Below, one piece after another: positions 1-9,277 of a stretch of DNA of 64,000 nt (the stretch's first letter is position 1; every line of letters starts with the position of its first letter). A program made the position numbers and the translations under genes. The DNA lies in contig CAZNFX010000006.1 of assembly GCA_964572845.1 (NCBI GenBank), forward strand, positions 186,001 to 250,000. The letters are read 5' to 3'. Source of the stretch: Bin55 sp964572845. Lineage in GTDB: Bacteria; Pseudomonadota; Gammaproteobacteria; Pseudomonadales; Azotimanducaceae. Under the pieces are notes generated by a model. It searched no databases. It saw only the letters and a list, made by a program, of their open reading frames with translations, and was not told where the DNA came from.

Positions 1-15
1 CTTGTCGATGGCGGC

Positions 16-46
16 TTGCACGCATACCGGATAATCTAGCTATAAT
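16..46 (+). promoter_or_regulatory. Possible sigma70 promoter for the RND efflux genes
   Basis: A TTGCAC hexamer at 16-21 and a perfect TATAAT at 41-46 lie upstream of the adaptor gene. The 19-nt spacing is longer than the ideal 17, so the -10 is the stronger half. The leader to the start at 174 would be about 120 nt. Inference only. Confidence 0.4.
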
Positions 47-173
47 CGGATGCAAGGATTTGCAAGAACTATTGACGGCTCAAGTTCAAATTTGTAGCGC
101 GCCCGTTGCGTCCACTCGATTGGACAACAGGCGTCGCTGACGACCCCTAATGCCTACCTAACAGGAGCCTTCG

Positions 174-1259
174 TTGAACAAGACCAGAATCCTTACAGTC
201 GCGATTGTGACTCTCGCAGTCGCAGGATGGCTGCTCACCGGGATACTTGCAGAACCTCCCTCGGACCCCTTGATCTCGCTCGCACAAGCCAAGGAGCTTC
301 GCGACAATGCGCCAAGCGACGGTCGTTCGGTGCTGGTCCGCGCCAAGCGAAGCACCGCTAGCGAGCAGGACCAGACCATCGTGCTCCGGGGGCGGATCAT
401 CGACCGAAATCAGGCGATCGTACCTGCACGTACGGGAGGTCAAATTGTGGCACGCCATGTAGAGATTGGCGACTGGGTTGAAGAAGGAGACATTCTGTGC
501 GAAGTGGATCTGGCGGACCGACAGGCTCGGGTTGATGTGGCCAAGGACGCTCTTGATCTAGCGGACAAGGAATACGAGAGTTCTCGGACTCTGACGGAAC
601 GGAACCTGTTGCAGGAATTGGATAGTGGACGCAAGAAGTTGATGCGAAGCACTTCAGCCCAGGAATTGCTGGCTGCTGAAATCGAATTGAACAACACTAA
701 GGTTCGAGCTCCCATCGCCGGAGTCGTGGACGACGTGCACGTAAACGTTGGGGAGTACATTGATGTTGGGCTTCCCTGTGCAACGATCCTTGTATTGGAT
801 CCGTTATATGCGCAAGGATTCGTATCGGAAGAACACATAGCGCAGCTCTCTCTCGACTCCGATGCAACGGTAACCTTGCCAGGCGGCGAATCACGTAGTG
901 GTCAACTCACGTTTATAAGCAAGAGGGCGGACGAGCAATCCAAGACGTTTCGTGTCGAGGTTACCTTGGCGAACGACGATTACTCGATGAGTTCGGGCAT
1001 GAGCGCAACGATTGAATTAACAATTGCGACACGCAACGCTCACAAGGTTCCGACTTCGGCAATTGTTCTCGATTCGTCCGGGGCAATGGGGGTCAAGATC
1101 ATTGACGGTGATAGCAGAGTCGAATTCCAGGCGATAGAGATTGTTCGGGAAGATGCGGACGGAGTTTGGGTTTCCGGACTGCCGAACGTTGCGACGATAA
1201 TCACGGTGGGCCAGGGGCTTGTTGTTGAAGATGAACAAGTGTCTGTGGATTTTGAGTAG
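174..1259 (+). CDS. RND efflux periplasmic adaptor (membrane fusion protein)
   Basis: This 361-residue protein is the periplasmic adaptor that links an inner-membrane RND pump to an outer-membrane channel. An N-terminal membrane segment lies at residues 6-26. Two lipoyl half-motifs (about 79-115 and 175-205) flank a short coiled-coil hairpin (about 115-175), and beta-barrel and membrane-proximal regions follow. The hairpin is short, as in many HAE-type adaptors. The start is TTG at 174, chosen because AGGAG lies at 163-167. The pump gene follows 48 nt downstream on the same strand, so the two form an operon. No TolC-like gene is in the window, so the channel must be encoded elsewhere. The substrate cannot be told. 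Confidence 0.9.
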   Translation: MNKTRILTVAIVTLAVAGWLLTGILAEPPSDPLISLAQAKELRDNAPSDGRSVLVRAKRSTASEQDQTIVLRGRIIDRNQAIVPARTGGQIVARHVEIGDWVEEGDILCEVDLADRQARVDVAKDALDLADKEYESSRTLTERNLLQELDSGRKKLMRSTSAQELLAAEIELNNTKVRAPIAGVVDDVHVNVGEYIDVGLPCATILVLDPLYAQGFVSEEHIAQLSLDSDATVTLPGGESRSGQLTFISKRADEQSKTFRVEVTLANDDYSMSSGMSATIELTIATRNAHKVPTSAIVLDSSGAMGVKIIDGDSRVEFQAIEIVREDADGVWVSGLPNVATIITVGQGLVVEDEQVSVDFE

Positions 1260-1307
1260 CTTTTCTCCGCTGTCCGCTAATCAGCCGTAGGGACTGGATC
1301 AGCATCA

Positions 1308-4300
1308 ATGAGACGAATCGTAGACTTTGCGATTAGCCATACGCGCACGACTCTTCTCGTCATGTTGACGATCCTGGTGTTCGGAGTAGTAGCCAGGCTC
1401 ACAATACCGGTCGAGAACGAACCAAAGGTAGACATACCCACCTTTACCGTGACGGTGCCGCACGAAGGCATTTCTCCGGACGACGCTCTGCGCTTGCTAG
1501 TTGCTCCGTTGGAAGTGGAGCTCAAGGCTGTAGATGGCATTAAGGAAGTAAGCGGCACCGGAGCTGAGCACATGGCGGTGCTCGGGGTCGAGTTCAAGTC
1601 GCATGTTGACATCGACTCCGCCAAGGCAGACCTTCGTGAGGCTGTGAATCGCGCCCGCCAGAACTTCCCTGCTACGACCGACGAACCTATTATCACGGAG
1701 ACAGGCGGGCACAACAGCCGTGTACTGCAGGTGAATCTTGTCAGTAGGGGTGCACCAGAAGATCTCGTCTATCGCACTGCCATCGAGTGCAAGGATCGAA
1801 TCGAATCACTTGCAAGCGTCCAGCGAGTGAGCATGCAGGGAGCTCGAGAGGAGTTTCTTGAGATTGCCATCGACCCGATCAAGATGCATACCTATCAGCT
1901 GTCCGTCGAGCAATTGATCTCTTCGATAGACAGAAACAATCGTCTGATACCGGCCGGTTCGCTACTGTCGGGACGGGGAAGTCTATCAATCAACATTCCA
2001 AGCGTCGTCGAAGCTCCCGAAGACTTGCTGGACATCGCAATATTTGCCAATTTGGACACTGTGGTGACTCTTGGGGACGTTTCGACCATCCGCCGTACCT
2101 TTAAGGACCGCGTCAGTTATTCCCATGCGAACGGCGAGCAATCCATCACGCTCTTCGTCTATCGGCGGCCGGAAGCTTTCCTTATCGGCACATCAAAGGA
2201 AGTCGAGGAGCTAGTCAAGGACTTCCAGGACGACGTTCCCCCCAGCATGCGGGTTTTTGTTTCATCGAACCTAGCTGACTTTGCTGAACGGCTTGTAACC
2301 GAGCTTCAGGGAAACATGATTACAGCGTTGGTTCTTGTGATGATTGTGGTTTTGGCCACCATGGGATTCAGAACGAGCATTGTGGTCGGGACCGCCATTC
2401 CCGTAGCTTTCCTTTTCGCTCTGATCTTTCTTTGGCTTGCAGGTCAGTCCTTCAACTTCATGGTCATGTTTGGAATGCTCCTAGGGCTGGGAATGCTGAT
2501 CGACGGCGTCATTGTCATAACGGAGGACGCTGATCGCCGACTGGCTGACGGAGTGGCGAGCGCCGAGGCCTACAGTTCCGCTGCGACACGCATGGCACGT
2601 CCAGTCATTACTTCCACATCCACAACTCTTGCGGTTTTCTTGCCTTTGCTGTTTTGGCCGGGCACCGCAGGCGCGTTCATGGGCTACCTTCCCAAAACGG
2701 TGTTCCTTGTCATGGTAGGTGCTCTGCTCTATGCACTGTTCATGGCTCCCGCCTTCGGCAATCTCCTAATGGGAAATAAGCCAGGAAGAGTCGACTCCAA
2801 GCAGTCCGTTCAGTTGATGTGGAATTTGGATCTCTCGATTCTCAAGGGATTCAAGCAACTGTATGTGAAGGTTCTAGCGTTTGCTGTCAAGCATGCGGCG
2901 GTCACGGTAGTAGTCGCGCTTGTTGCCGTGTACGCGATTTTTGCATTCCATGGCGCCCGCGGGACCGGCGTGATCTTCTTCAACGAGAACGAACCGCAGT
3001 GGGCCAACCTCTATGTTCGAGCGCAGGGCAACCTAAGTGCCGACGAGTCCTATGGCCTAGTTTCACAGGTCGAGAACGAGCTCATTGAGGTAGTTGGACT
3101 GGAAAACATCAACATGATGTCGACCGCCGGATTCGGGCAGACAGAAGGTACTCGGACGGAATTTTCGGGTGGCGGAAGCTCCGATGTAGTAGGGATCTTT
3201 TTTGTCGAAATGGTGCCTTCGGATGAGCGAGAGCGATCTGGCGACGACATTCTGGAGGAAATTCGGGATCGGACGTCGCAAATCAGTGGAATTATCGTCG
3301 AGGTCGTACCTTTCCATGGCACGCTAACTGCTGGAAAGCCAATTGCCCTTCAATTTACCGGCGAGGATCGAACGATTCTTGATCCAATTGTGCTGCAAGT
3401 GCGGGAATACATGAAAGGTCAAGTCGAGGGTCTACGTGATCTCGAAGACACTCTGCCCTTGGGAGCTATTGAGTGGCAACTGAGTGTAGATCGCGCGCAA
3501 GCCGCTTTCTTTGGCGCGGACGTAACCACCGTGGGATTGGCCACTCAGCTGCTGACCACGGGCGTGAAGCTGGGCGAGTATCGGCCTGATGACGCGGAAG
3601 ATGCTTTAGACATTCGAGTGCGCTACCCAATCGATGCTCGAGGACTCGACACGCTTGACGATCTTGAAGTTACAACCGCCATGGGTTCTGTTCCCATCTC
3701 TCAATTCGTCGAGAGGTCGCCGCACATCAAGTCGGACGCGCTCCAGAGACGCGACCAGTCCAATATGCACATGATCAGAGCAGCCGTCGCACCGGGAGTT
3801 CTTGCCGACACCAAGGTTCGTGAGATTCAGAGCTGGATCGATGCGCAGAACTTTGACAGCAGAGTGAGCATCCGGTTTCGAGGCACCAGCGAAGAGCAGG
3901 AAGAATCGCAGGCTTACTTGTCAAAGGCGTTTTCGTTCGCGTTGTTGTTGATGTTCGTGCTGCTTGTTCTGCACTACAACAACTTCTACCATCCGCTGCT
4001 CACAATGTTGGCGATTGTGCTATCGACGGCTGGAGTCTTTCTGGGTCTCTCCCTTACAGGTCAGCCGTTTAGCGTGATCTTAAGTGGGATCGGCGTACTG
4101 ACTCTTGCAGGGATAGTGGTGAACAATAACATTGTTCTCATCGATACGTTCAACGCCGGAGTTCGAGACAATCCCAATCGCGACGTTCGAGAAATCATTG
4201 TCCTGACCGGATTGCAGCGGCTTCGACCCGTGCTCATAACGACAGGTACGACGATTATTGGCATTTTGCCGCTCGCCACGGACAACTCGATCGATTTTGT

Positions 4301-4529
4301 GAATCGCAAGTGGATATTTGGCGGTCCCGTGTCGGCATATTGGGTGCCGCTGTCCCAAGCCATACTGTTCGGATTGAGCTTTGCCACGGTTCTTACGCTT
4401 ATCGTCACTCCTGCGCTGCTAGCACTGCCAACACAACTCAAGGGTTGGTTCCGAGCACTGCGTGACCGGTTGCCGAAACCTAGGCTGTTCGGTCGTCGAT
4501 CTGGGCCCGCTACAGAATCCAGCGTGTAG
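1308..4529 (+). CDS. RND efflux pump, inner-membrane permease (HAE1-like)
   Basis: At 1073 residues this matches the family length. Predicted topology is the usual TM1, large periplasmic loop, TM2-6, second large loop and remaining TMs. The TM4 motif reads LIDGVIVITE (D399, G400): one of the two proton-relay aspartates of AcrB is replaced by glycine, a variant I know from other HAE-type pumps. The TM10 counterpart GIVVNNNIVLID is present. It should exchange protons for an exported hydrophobic or amphipathic compound, with the upstream adaptor. The next gene is convergent. A neighbouring P450 and Rieske enzyme make lipid-like substrates conceivable, but that is a guess. Confidence 0.92.
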   Translation: MRRIVDFAISHTRTTLLVMLTILVFGVVARLTIPVENEPKVDIPTFTVTVPHEGISPDDALRLLVAPLEVELKAVDGIKEVSGTGAEHMAVLGVEFKSHVDIDSAKADLREAVNRARQNFPATTDEPIITETGGHNSRVLQVNLVSRGAPEDLVYRTAIECKDRIESLASVQRVSMQGAREEFLEIAIDPIKMHTYQLSVEQLISSIDRNNRLIPAGSLLSGRGSLSINIPSVVEAPEDLLDIAIFANLDTVVTLGDVSTIRRTFKDRVSYSHANGEQSITLFVYRRPEAFLIGTSKEVEELVKDFQDDVPPSMRVFVSSNLADFAERLVTELQGNMITALVLVMIVVLATMGFRTSIVVGTAIPVAFLFALIFLWLAGQSFNFMVMFGMLLGLGMLIDGVIVITEDADRRLADGVASAEAYSSAATRMARPVITSTSTTLAVFLPLLFWPGTAGAFMGYLPKTVFLVMVGALLYALFMAPAFGNLLMGNKPGRVDSKQSVQLMWNLDLSILKGFKQLYVKVLAFAVKHAAVTVVVALVAVYAIFAFHGARGTGVIFFNENEPQWANLYVRAQGNLSADESYGLVSQVENELIEVVGLENINMMSTAGFGQTEGTRTEFSGGGSSDVVGIFFVEMVPSDERERSGDDILEEIRDRTSQISGIIVEVVPFHGTLTAGKPIALQFTGEDRTILDPIVLQVREYMKGQVEGLRDLEDTLPLGAIEWQLSVDRAQAAFFGADVTTVGLATQLLTTGVKLGEYRPDDAEDALDIRVRYPIDARGLDTLDDLEVTTAMGSVPISQFVERSPHIKSDALQRRDQSNMHMIRAAVAPGVLADTKVREIQSWIDAQNFDSRVSIRFRGTSEEQEESQAYLSKAFSFALLLMFVLLVLHYNNFYHPLLTMLAIVLSTAGVFLGLSLTGQPFSVILSGIGVLTLAGIVVNNNIVLIDTFNAGVRDNPNRDVREIIVLTGLQRLRPVLITTGTTIIGILPLATDNSIDFVNRKWIFGGPVSAYWVPLSQAILFGLSFATVLTLIVTPALLALPTQLKGWFRALRDRLPKPRLFGRRSGPATESSV

Positions 4530-4541
4530 AGCGTACCCAGT

Positions 4542-4566
4542 CAGCAGAGCCGCCCACGTTCTGCTG
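4542..4566. terminator. Weak hairpin between convergent genes
   Basis: A 7-bp perfect inverted repeat (4542-4548 with 4560-4566, CAGCAGA/TCTGCTG) with an 11-nt loop sits between the ends of the pump gene and the Rieske gene. There is no T-tract on either side, so its role as a bidirectional terminator is only suggested by position. Confidence 0.3.
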
Positions 4567-4589
4567 CTATGCGGGAGGAATACAACAAG

Positions 4590-5606
4590 CTATTCGACGG
4601 AAGTGTAAAACTGTTCGCAGTATCGTCTGAAGTGAATGATGGAGCTCTCGCTGGAATCGAGTCGAGGATGGACCAAGTACTTCTTGTTCTCCCAAATGTC
4701 GAAGTCCTGGGAAATGTCTTTTTGATAGACCTCGAAAAAAATCTTTAAAAGCAAGGCGTTTAGCAGTCTCCTTGGCATCAGACCGAGTCCTGGCATTAGT
4801 ACATTTGGCCGCTCGATGTCCTTCATCTGAATCGCCATGACGAAGTTGAGCTTCTCGCCATCTATAGGTGTACTTAGTGCCAATTGGCGAATGTATAGGC
4901 CGGCGTCTTCCATGACCGGTTCGATCATTGAGTACCCGATTCCCCACATGCTGACCGTCGCGTGGACGTCGAGCTTCAGGCACAAGTGCTTGGTTGGGCC
5001 GACATGACGCATCAGCCGGAACCGATTTCTCAGATGGTGTCCCTCGATGTGCAGGGGCCCTAGACTCTCGACGTTCGAGTAGCCGTGCACGTACGGCAGG
5101 TGAGAAATGTCAACTCCGTTTTCAGAGGTTTCCTGAGGATGCGTTCGAATCTCCTGTGAGGAATATAGAAATCTAGACCAATCGCCATCGTCCAAGTCGG
5201 GTATCGACCATTGAGGTTGGAGTCCGTCTGGGTGCCAGAAGGCGAAGATTACACCTCCCGTTTCATAGACAGGATAGGTCTTCAACGACACTGATGTCTT
5301 GAGATCGCCAACTGGTGAATGCACGCATTGGCCAGATGTGTTGTAGCTGAATCCATGAAACGGACAAACCAGCAGACCCTTCTTGAGCTTTCCGCCGAAT
5401 TCCGGCGACAGATTCGCGCCCAGGTGGGGACACATTGCGTTCGCCAAGCACACGTCTCCCTGCTCGTCTCGCCAATACACGATTCGCTGTCCCAGCCAGG
5501 TCTTGCTGTACAGTTCCCCGCGTTTGAGGTTTTCGCTGAAATCTACCCAATACCACCCGATTGGAAATGGCGAGAACGGAAAACGCTTGTGATCAGGTTC
5601 TTTCAT
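4590..5606 (-). CDS. Rieske [2Fe-2S] non-heme iron oxygenase
   Basis: This 338-residue protein has a Rieske cluster motif CPH...CPFH (Cys59, His61, Cys81, His84) followed by a catalytic-domain motif ENGVDISHLPYVHG, giving Asn163, Asp166, His169 and His174 as mononuclear-iron ligands and bridge. The layout fits single-component Rieske oxygenases acting on sterols or other polycyclics (KshA and DAF-36/Neverland type), which need a separate ferredoxin reductase; none is in the window. ATG at 5606 has no good Shine-Dalgarno sequence. It is divergent from the GPP34-P450 gene across a 587-nt spacer. The substrate is unproven; the fold and chemistry class are well supported. Confidence 0.85.
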   Translation of the reverse strand: MKEPDHKRFPFSPFPIGWYWVDFSENLKRGELYSKTWLGQRIVYWRDEQGDVCLANAMCPHLGANLSPEFGGKLKKGLLVCPFHGFSYNTSGQCVHSPVGDLKTSVSLKTYPVYETGGVIFAFWHPDGLQPQWSIPDLDDGDWSRFLYSSQEIRTHPQETSENGVDISHLPYVHGYSNVESLGPLHIEGHHLRNRFRLMRHVGPTKHLCLKLDVHATVSMWGIGYSMIEPVMEDAGLYIRQLALSTPIDGEKLNFVMAIQMKDIERPNVLMPGLGLMPRRLLNALLLKIFFEVYQKDISQDFDIWENKKYLVHPRLDSSESSIIHFRRYCEQFYTSVE

Positions 5607-6069
5607 TCCAATTGTGTAAACCCCCGAGTGGATTGGACTTATCGAACCGCATGGCTAGGATGATTACGATCTGACAAACACTGCCATTACACTCTTAATC
5701 AAATAATTAGGAATGTGCTCGCTTTTCTTAAGACTTGGACAATCGCTTAGCAAACGAAACCCGTTGACATCTTGTTCATATTTTACGAGCAACTCTCGAT
5801 ATCGGAGCGCTGGTTTAGGGTTCTCATCACCGTGAATGAACAGCTGATTCGAGGGTTGTTCTTCAAATATTTCGAATGGATCACCGAGCTTTCTCTCGTG
5901 CGTTGGTTCACACAGTTCCTTTTTTCGATGAGCTAGGCTGCCAGAGAAAGAGCAGCAAATTTCAAGATCTCACTACCTTGAGTGGAGTGAACTGCATGTC
6001 AATTGGGTGCAATTGCTAGTAAACTAGGTTGTGATTGCCTGACAATGCTGTGCCAGGTGACATAGATAC

Positions 6070-6086
6070 GCCTACCGCGGGTAGGC
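6070..6086. promoter_or_regulatory. Perfect 7-bp hairpin/palindrome upstream of the P450 fusion gene
   Basis: GCCTACC-GCG-GGTAGGC forms a perfect inverted repeat with a 3-nt loop, 108 nt before the start codon. It could be an operator or a transcript hairpin; the T-run four bases long lies 10 nt beyond it, so a terminator reading is weak. Confidence 0.4.
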
Positions 6087-6173
6087 TGCAGCGGAGTTTT
6101 AGGAACTCTTCAATGTTTGAATGCATACCAAGTAATGAACGAATTGTTTTCTCAGAGGTCAGCACCTAGCATC

Positions 6174-6187
6174 GCCCGCTAACGGGC
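6174..6187 (+). promoter_or_regulatory. Small hairpin in place of a ribosome binding site
   Basis: GCCCG-CTAA-CGGGC ends 6 nt before the ATG at 6194, where a Shine-Dalgarno sequence would normally lie; none is visible. It may affect translation initiation of the GPP34-P450 gene. Confidence 0.35.
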
Positions 6188-6193
6188 ACCGAT

Positions 6194-8206
6194 ATGACTC
6201 AGATTACATTCCTTGAAGAAGTGACCTTAATGTTGCTCAACGAGGACACCGGCTACTTTGAACCCCTCTCCCATTGGCGCATGTCTTGCGTCGCAGCGGG
6301 AGCCGTTCTCATGGACTTGGCTTTGGCAAATCGAATCGATACCGATCTCAAGTCGCTGGTGCTGTTGGACGCAACGCCGCTGGGCGACGACCTGCTGGAC
6401 CCCCCGTTGTCTGAAATCGCTGCGGCCAAGGAAACTGACCGGTCGGTGCAATTCTGGGTGGAACAGATTGCGGTTGGTGCTGAAGCACTGATGCAGAATT
6501 CACTGGATCGACTTGGCAATCGTGGAATTTTGGATGTCGATGAAGCAGGTTTCTGGGTTTTGTCCAGAAAGAAGTCCAAGGCAGCAGCAACAGACGAAGG
6601 ATCGGACGATACGTTTCGAGATGTAAAACGGCAAATTTACAACATCATTCACAGCGATGAAATACCCGATCCTCGAGAAATTTCGATCATATCGCTTCTC
6701 AATTCCTGCGAGATCTTTTCGACGCTATTGGAGAACGAGGAGTACGAGCAAGTAAAGGAGCGGATTGAGCTGCTGGCAAGGATGGATCTCATCGGTCAGT
6801 CCCTTGCTGTTGCCGTGCAGGCTACTTTCAAGTCTCCAGTTACTGCTCAAGTTGCACCACGCAGAAATCCTCCACGAATCAAGCTTTGGGATTTTGTTAG
6901 CTCGCGTGCTGTTTGGTCAGGCAATTTGCCGCTGTTTTTTGCAGAGCAACACGAAAAGCTGGGTCCTATCTCACGTCTAGTCGCACCCGGCACGAATTTG
7001 TACGTGTTGAGTGGTGCGAAGCTGAATGCAATGGTCCACCGTCGTGGGCGGTTGTTTCTCCGTTGCAAGGAGTATCTGGAGGCATTTCAGAAGGACTGGG
7101 GCGTAAGCCGTTCCGTCGCAAGCATGGACGGCGCAGAGCACTACCGCATGCGCAAGACCATGCGAGACGGCACCGCCCGAAGCGTGGTAGAAGATAGAGT
7201 TAAAGAGGTCTTTCAGGTATTTGGGAAACATGCCAAGGAATGGATTTCGGGCGCAGTGTTGCCTGGCGAGTACGTGTGTCAGACCATGGTTGGCGAGCAA
7301 ATCAGCAGACTCTCCACCAGTAGCGACATTACTGGCTATTTTGACGATCTCTATGAATTGGAGACGCGTGCTCTGCTCGTAAACATTTACAAGATCATGC
7401 CCAAGTTCATGACCCGTACGCCGGGGATGAACAAGAGACGGAAAAGGCTGCTCGAGCTCTACGCGACCATCCACAGCACTCACTCTCCCGCCCTGCGCGA
7501 GGGGAAACGTCGAGACTTGGTCGACGACATACTCGACCTGCATGCCGATGACCCGCAATACCTGCCTGAAACCGACGTTGGTTTCAACTTCATCGCCGCG
7601 CTAATTGCCGGGCACTACGCCGGGGCATCCCTGAGTTTCGGCGTGTATTCGCTACTTACCGAACCCGAAATAGTCGAACAGCTTCGTGAAGAAGCCGCTC
7701 ACGTTTTCAAGGACGGATACCCTACGCACGATATGCTCAGGGAAACCAACATTGACGTAGCTCTTCGCTTTGTCATGGAGATCATGCGAATGTACTGTGT
7801 GATACCAGTGCACAATCGACATGTAATGAACGCCGAGATCATTGAGGGTTACGAAGTGCCAGCAGGAACTGACTGTCTTTTGGCGTACACCGCCTCGCAC
7901 TACTTAGAAGAATACTTCAAGGATCCACTCAAATTTGACATAGACCGCTACCTGCCGCCTAGAAACGAACACAAGACGCCTGGAGCTTATCGACCATTTG
8001 GTGTGGGCACCCACACGTGTCTCGGCCAACGATTTGTCGAACTTCAATTGAGTCTTAACATTCTCTTGTTTGTACACCATCTGGACTTGGAGATGGTTCC
8101 GAAGAACTACAAACTCAAGATCTCCCCGTTTCCCAAGTTACGTCCCAACAAGCGCTTTAAGTTTCGTGTAAAGAAGGTGCTCAATCCCCTACCAGACACG
8201 ATATAG
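6194..8206 (+). CDS. GPP34 (GOLPH3-like) - cytochrome P450 fusion protein
   Basis: This is a 670-residue two-domain protein. Residues about 4-215 look like the GPP34/GOLPH3 fold: an opening TFLEEVTLMLLNEDTGYF, then an AGAVLMDLALANRI helix, the GILD turn and the late helix around DPREISIISLLNSC. GOLPH3 binds phosphoinositides in eukaryotes; bacterial members have no settled role. Residues about 225-660 are a P450: I-helix AGHYAGAS (472-479), K-helix E529-x-x-R532, and heme loop FGVGTHTCLGQRF with Cys609 as thiolate ligand. No membrane anchor is seen, so the GPP34 part may dock the P450 on membranes. Redox partners are not encoded nearby. The start ATG lacks a Shine-Dalgarno sequence. Domain calls are confident; the joint function is unknown. 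Confidence 0.85.
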   Translation: MTQITFLEEVTLMLLNEDTGYFEPLSHWRMSCVAAGAVLMDLALANRIDTDLKSLVLLDATPLGDDLLDPPLSEIAAAKETDRSVQFWVEQIAVGAEALMQNSLDRLGNRGILDVDEAGFWVLSRKKSKAAATDEGSDDTFRDVKRQIYNIIHSDEIPDPREISIISLLNSCEIFSTLLENEEYEQVKERIELLARMDLIGQSLAVAVQATFKSPVTAQVAPRRNPPRIKLWDFVSSRAVWSGNLPLFFAEQHEKLGPISRLVAPGTNLYVLSGAKLNAMVHRRGRLFLRCKEYLEAFQKDWGVSRSVASMDGAEHYRMRKTMRDGTARSVVEDRVKEVFQVFGKHAKEWISGAVLPGEYVCQTMVGEQISRLSTSSDITGYFDDLYELETRALLVNIYKIMPKFMTRTPGMNKRRKRLLELYATIHSTHSPALREGKRRDLVDDILDLHADDPQYLPETDVGFNFIAALIAGHYAGASLSFGVYSLLTEPEIVEQLREEAAHVFKDGYPTHDMLRETNIDVALRFVMEIMRMYCVIPVHNRHVMNAEIIEGYEVPAGTDCLLAYTASHYLEEYFKDPLKFDIDRYLPPRNEHKTPGAYRPFGVGTHTCLGQRFVELQLSLNILLFVHHLDLEMVPKNYKLKISPFPKLRPNKRFKFRVKKVLNPLPDTI

Positions 8207-8223
8207 GTTCGTGCGTCCGGCGC

Positions 8224-9252
8224 TCATGCCGACATAGGCGAATACTCGCCAGATGGCTGTGCAATGAGAGTCTTGGCTGCGCTGCCTGGAACCTCTCGAA
8301 CCAATCGCGGAACCAAGTAACCCGGCAGCTCTGACTGAATTTCACGATGGACTTGCAGGGCTTCTTGCTCTGGAACGTCAAAGTGTGCAGTGCCTTCAAC
8401 TTTGTCCAGCAGGTGGAGATAGTAGGGAGTTACACCTATGTCGAAGAGTCGATGGGACAGATTGGAGAGCACGTCGCAGGAATCGTTGATGTTCCTTAGC
8501 AGGACGCTTTGGTTCAGTAGCGTTACATTCGCTTTTCGCAGAGCGTCGGTCGATGTTGCGACCTTACTATCGATTTCATTTGGGTGGTTGATGTGTACTA
8601 CCACTACTACGCGAAGTCGCGTGGTGCGAAGACAATCCAACAGACCAGCCGTGATGCGCTGTGGGATCACGACGCTGAATCGCGTGTGAAATCGCGCCGT
8701 CTTCACATGATCTACGCTGGCGATTTGTGTCAAGACTTTCTTAAGAGCCAAGTCTGAAAGCGTCAAGGGGTCGCCGCCAGACAGTATGACCTCGGTGGTG
8801 GACTCGTCATTTCGGACGAAATCGAGCATGGATTGGGTCGCGCCATCTCGAATTCTTGAATAAGGATAGTGTCGGCGGAAACAGTAGCGGCAATGGATAG
8901 GGCATGCGGAGGAAGCAATGTGCAGCACTCTTCCTCGGTATTTGCGCAGGGTGCCCAACGCAACTTCAGTCCCTTGCTCTTCTAGAGGATCCTTCGTGTA
9001 GCCCTCTAGGGTGGCTTGCTCCCGCAAAGAGGGAGCAACCTGAAGAAGCAGTGGGTCCGTTGGGTTTCCTCGTTCCATCCGGGACAGGAATGGTTCGGGT
9101 ACTAGAAGGGGAAAATCTAGATCCTCGGTCCAGTCGATGTCCTCTCTCCGCAAGTTCATCGCTTTCCTGAGGGATTCGGTATCCCGAATCGCCTGACGCA
9201 GGATGACCTTCCATTCGTCATCAGGCCATGGCAAGGGCGCGGAAAGTATCAT
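8224..9252 (-). CDS. epmB: EF-P lysine 2,3-aminomutase EpmB (radical SAM)
   Basis: EpmB converts (S)-alpha-lysine to (R)-beta-lysine, which EpmA then attaches to EF-P. The 342-residue protein carries the radical SAM cluster motif CPIHCRYC (Cys117, Cys121, Cys124) followed by FRRHYPY, and the KamA-type core with the SGGDPL motif. It is short, as EpmB proteins are compared with true lysine 2,3-aminomutases. It faces away from efp with only 25 nt between start codons, so its promoter must overlap the efp coding sequence or the short gap. It ends 17 nt from the convergent P450 gene. Confidence 0.95.
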   Translation of the reverse strand: MILSAPLPWPDDEWKVILRQAIRDTESLRKAMNLRREDIDWTEDLDFPLLVPEPFLSRMERGNPTDPLLLQVAPSLREQATLEGYTKDPLEEQGTEVALGTLRKYRGRVLHIASSACPIHCRYCFRRHYPYSRIRDGATQSMLDFVRNDESTTEVILSGGDPLTLSDLALKKVLTQIASVDHVKTARFHTRFSVVIPQRITAGLLDCLRTTRLRVVVVVHINHPNEIDSKVATSTDALRKANVTLLNQSVLLRNINDSCDVLSNLSHRLFDIGVTPYYLHLLDKVEGTAHFDVPEQEALQVHREIQSELPGYLVPRLVREVPGSAAKTLIAQPSGEYSPMSA

Positions 9253-9277
9253 TTAGCCAACAACGAGGACACGTCTA

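Larger units (their letters stand above)
5607..6193. other. 587-nt intergenic region between two divergent oxygenase genes
   Basis: I see no convincing gene here. The stretch is AT-rich. It holds a 7-bp hairpin at 6070-6086 and a 5-bp hairpin at 6174-6187 just before the P450 start codon. A TTGACA occurs at 5764-5769 without a matching -10. A 34-codon frame at 5832-5936 is too short to trust. Its length in an otherwise compact region suggests regulatory content for the two flanking oxygenase genes. Confidence 0.5.

Noticed and set aside
5832..5936. 34-codon frame starting GTG in the oxygenase spacer (hydrophobic, Phe/Trp-rich peptide)
   Set aside because: No ribosome binding site, no family features, and length within chance expectation.
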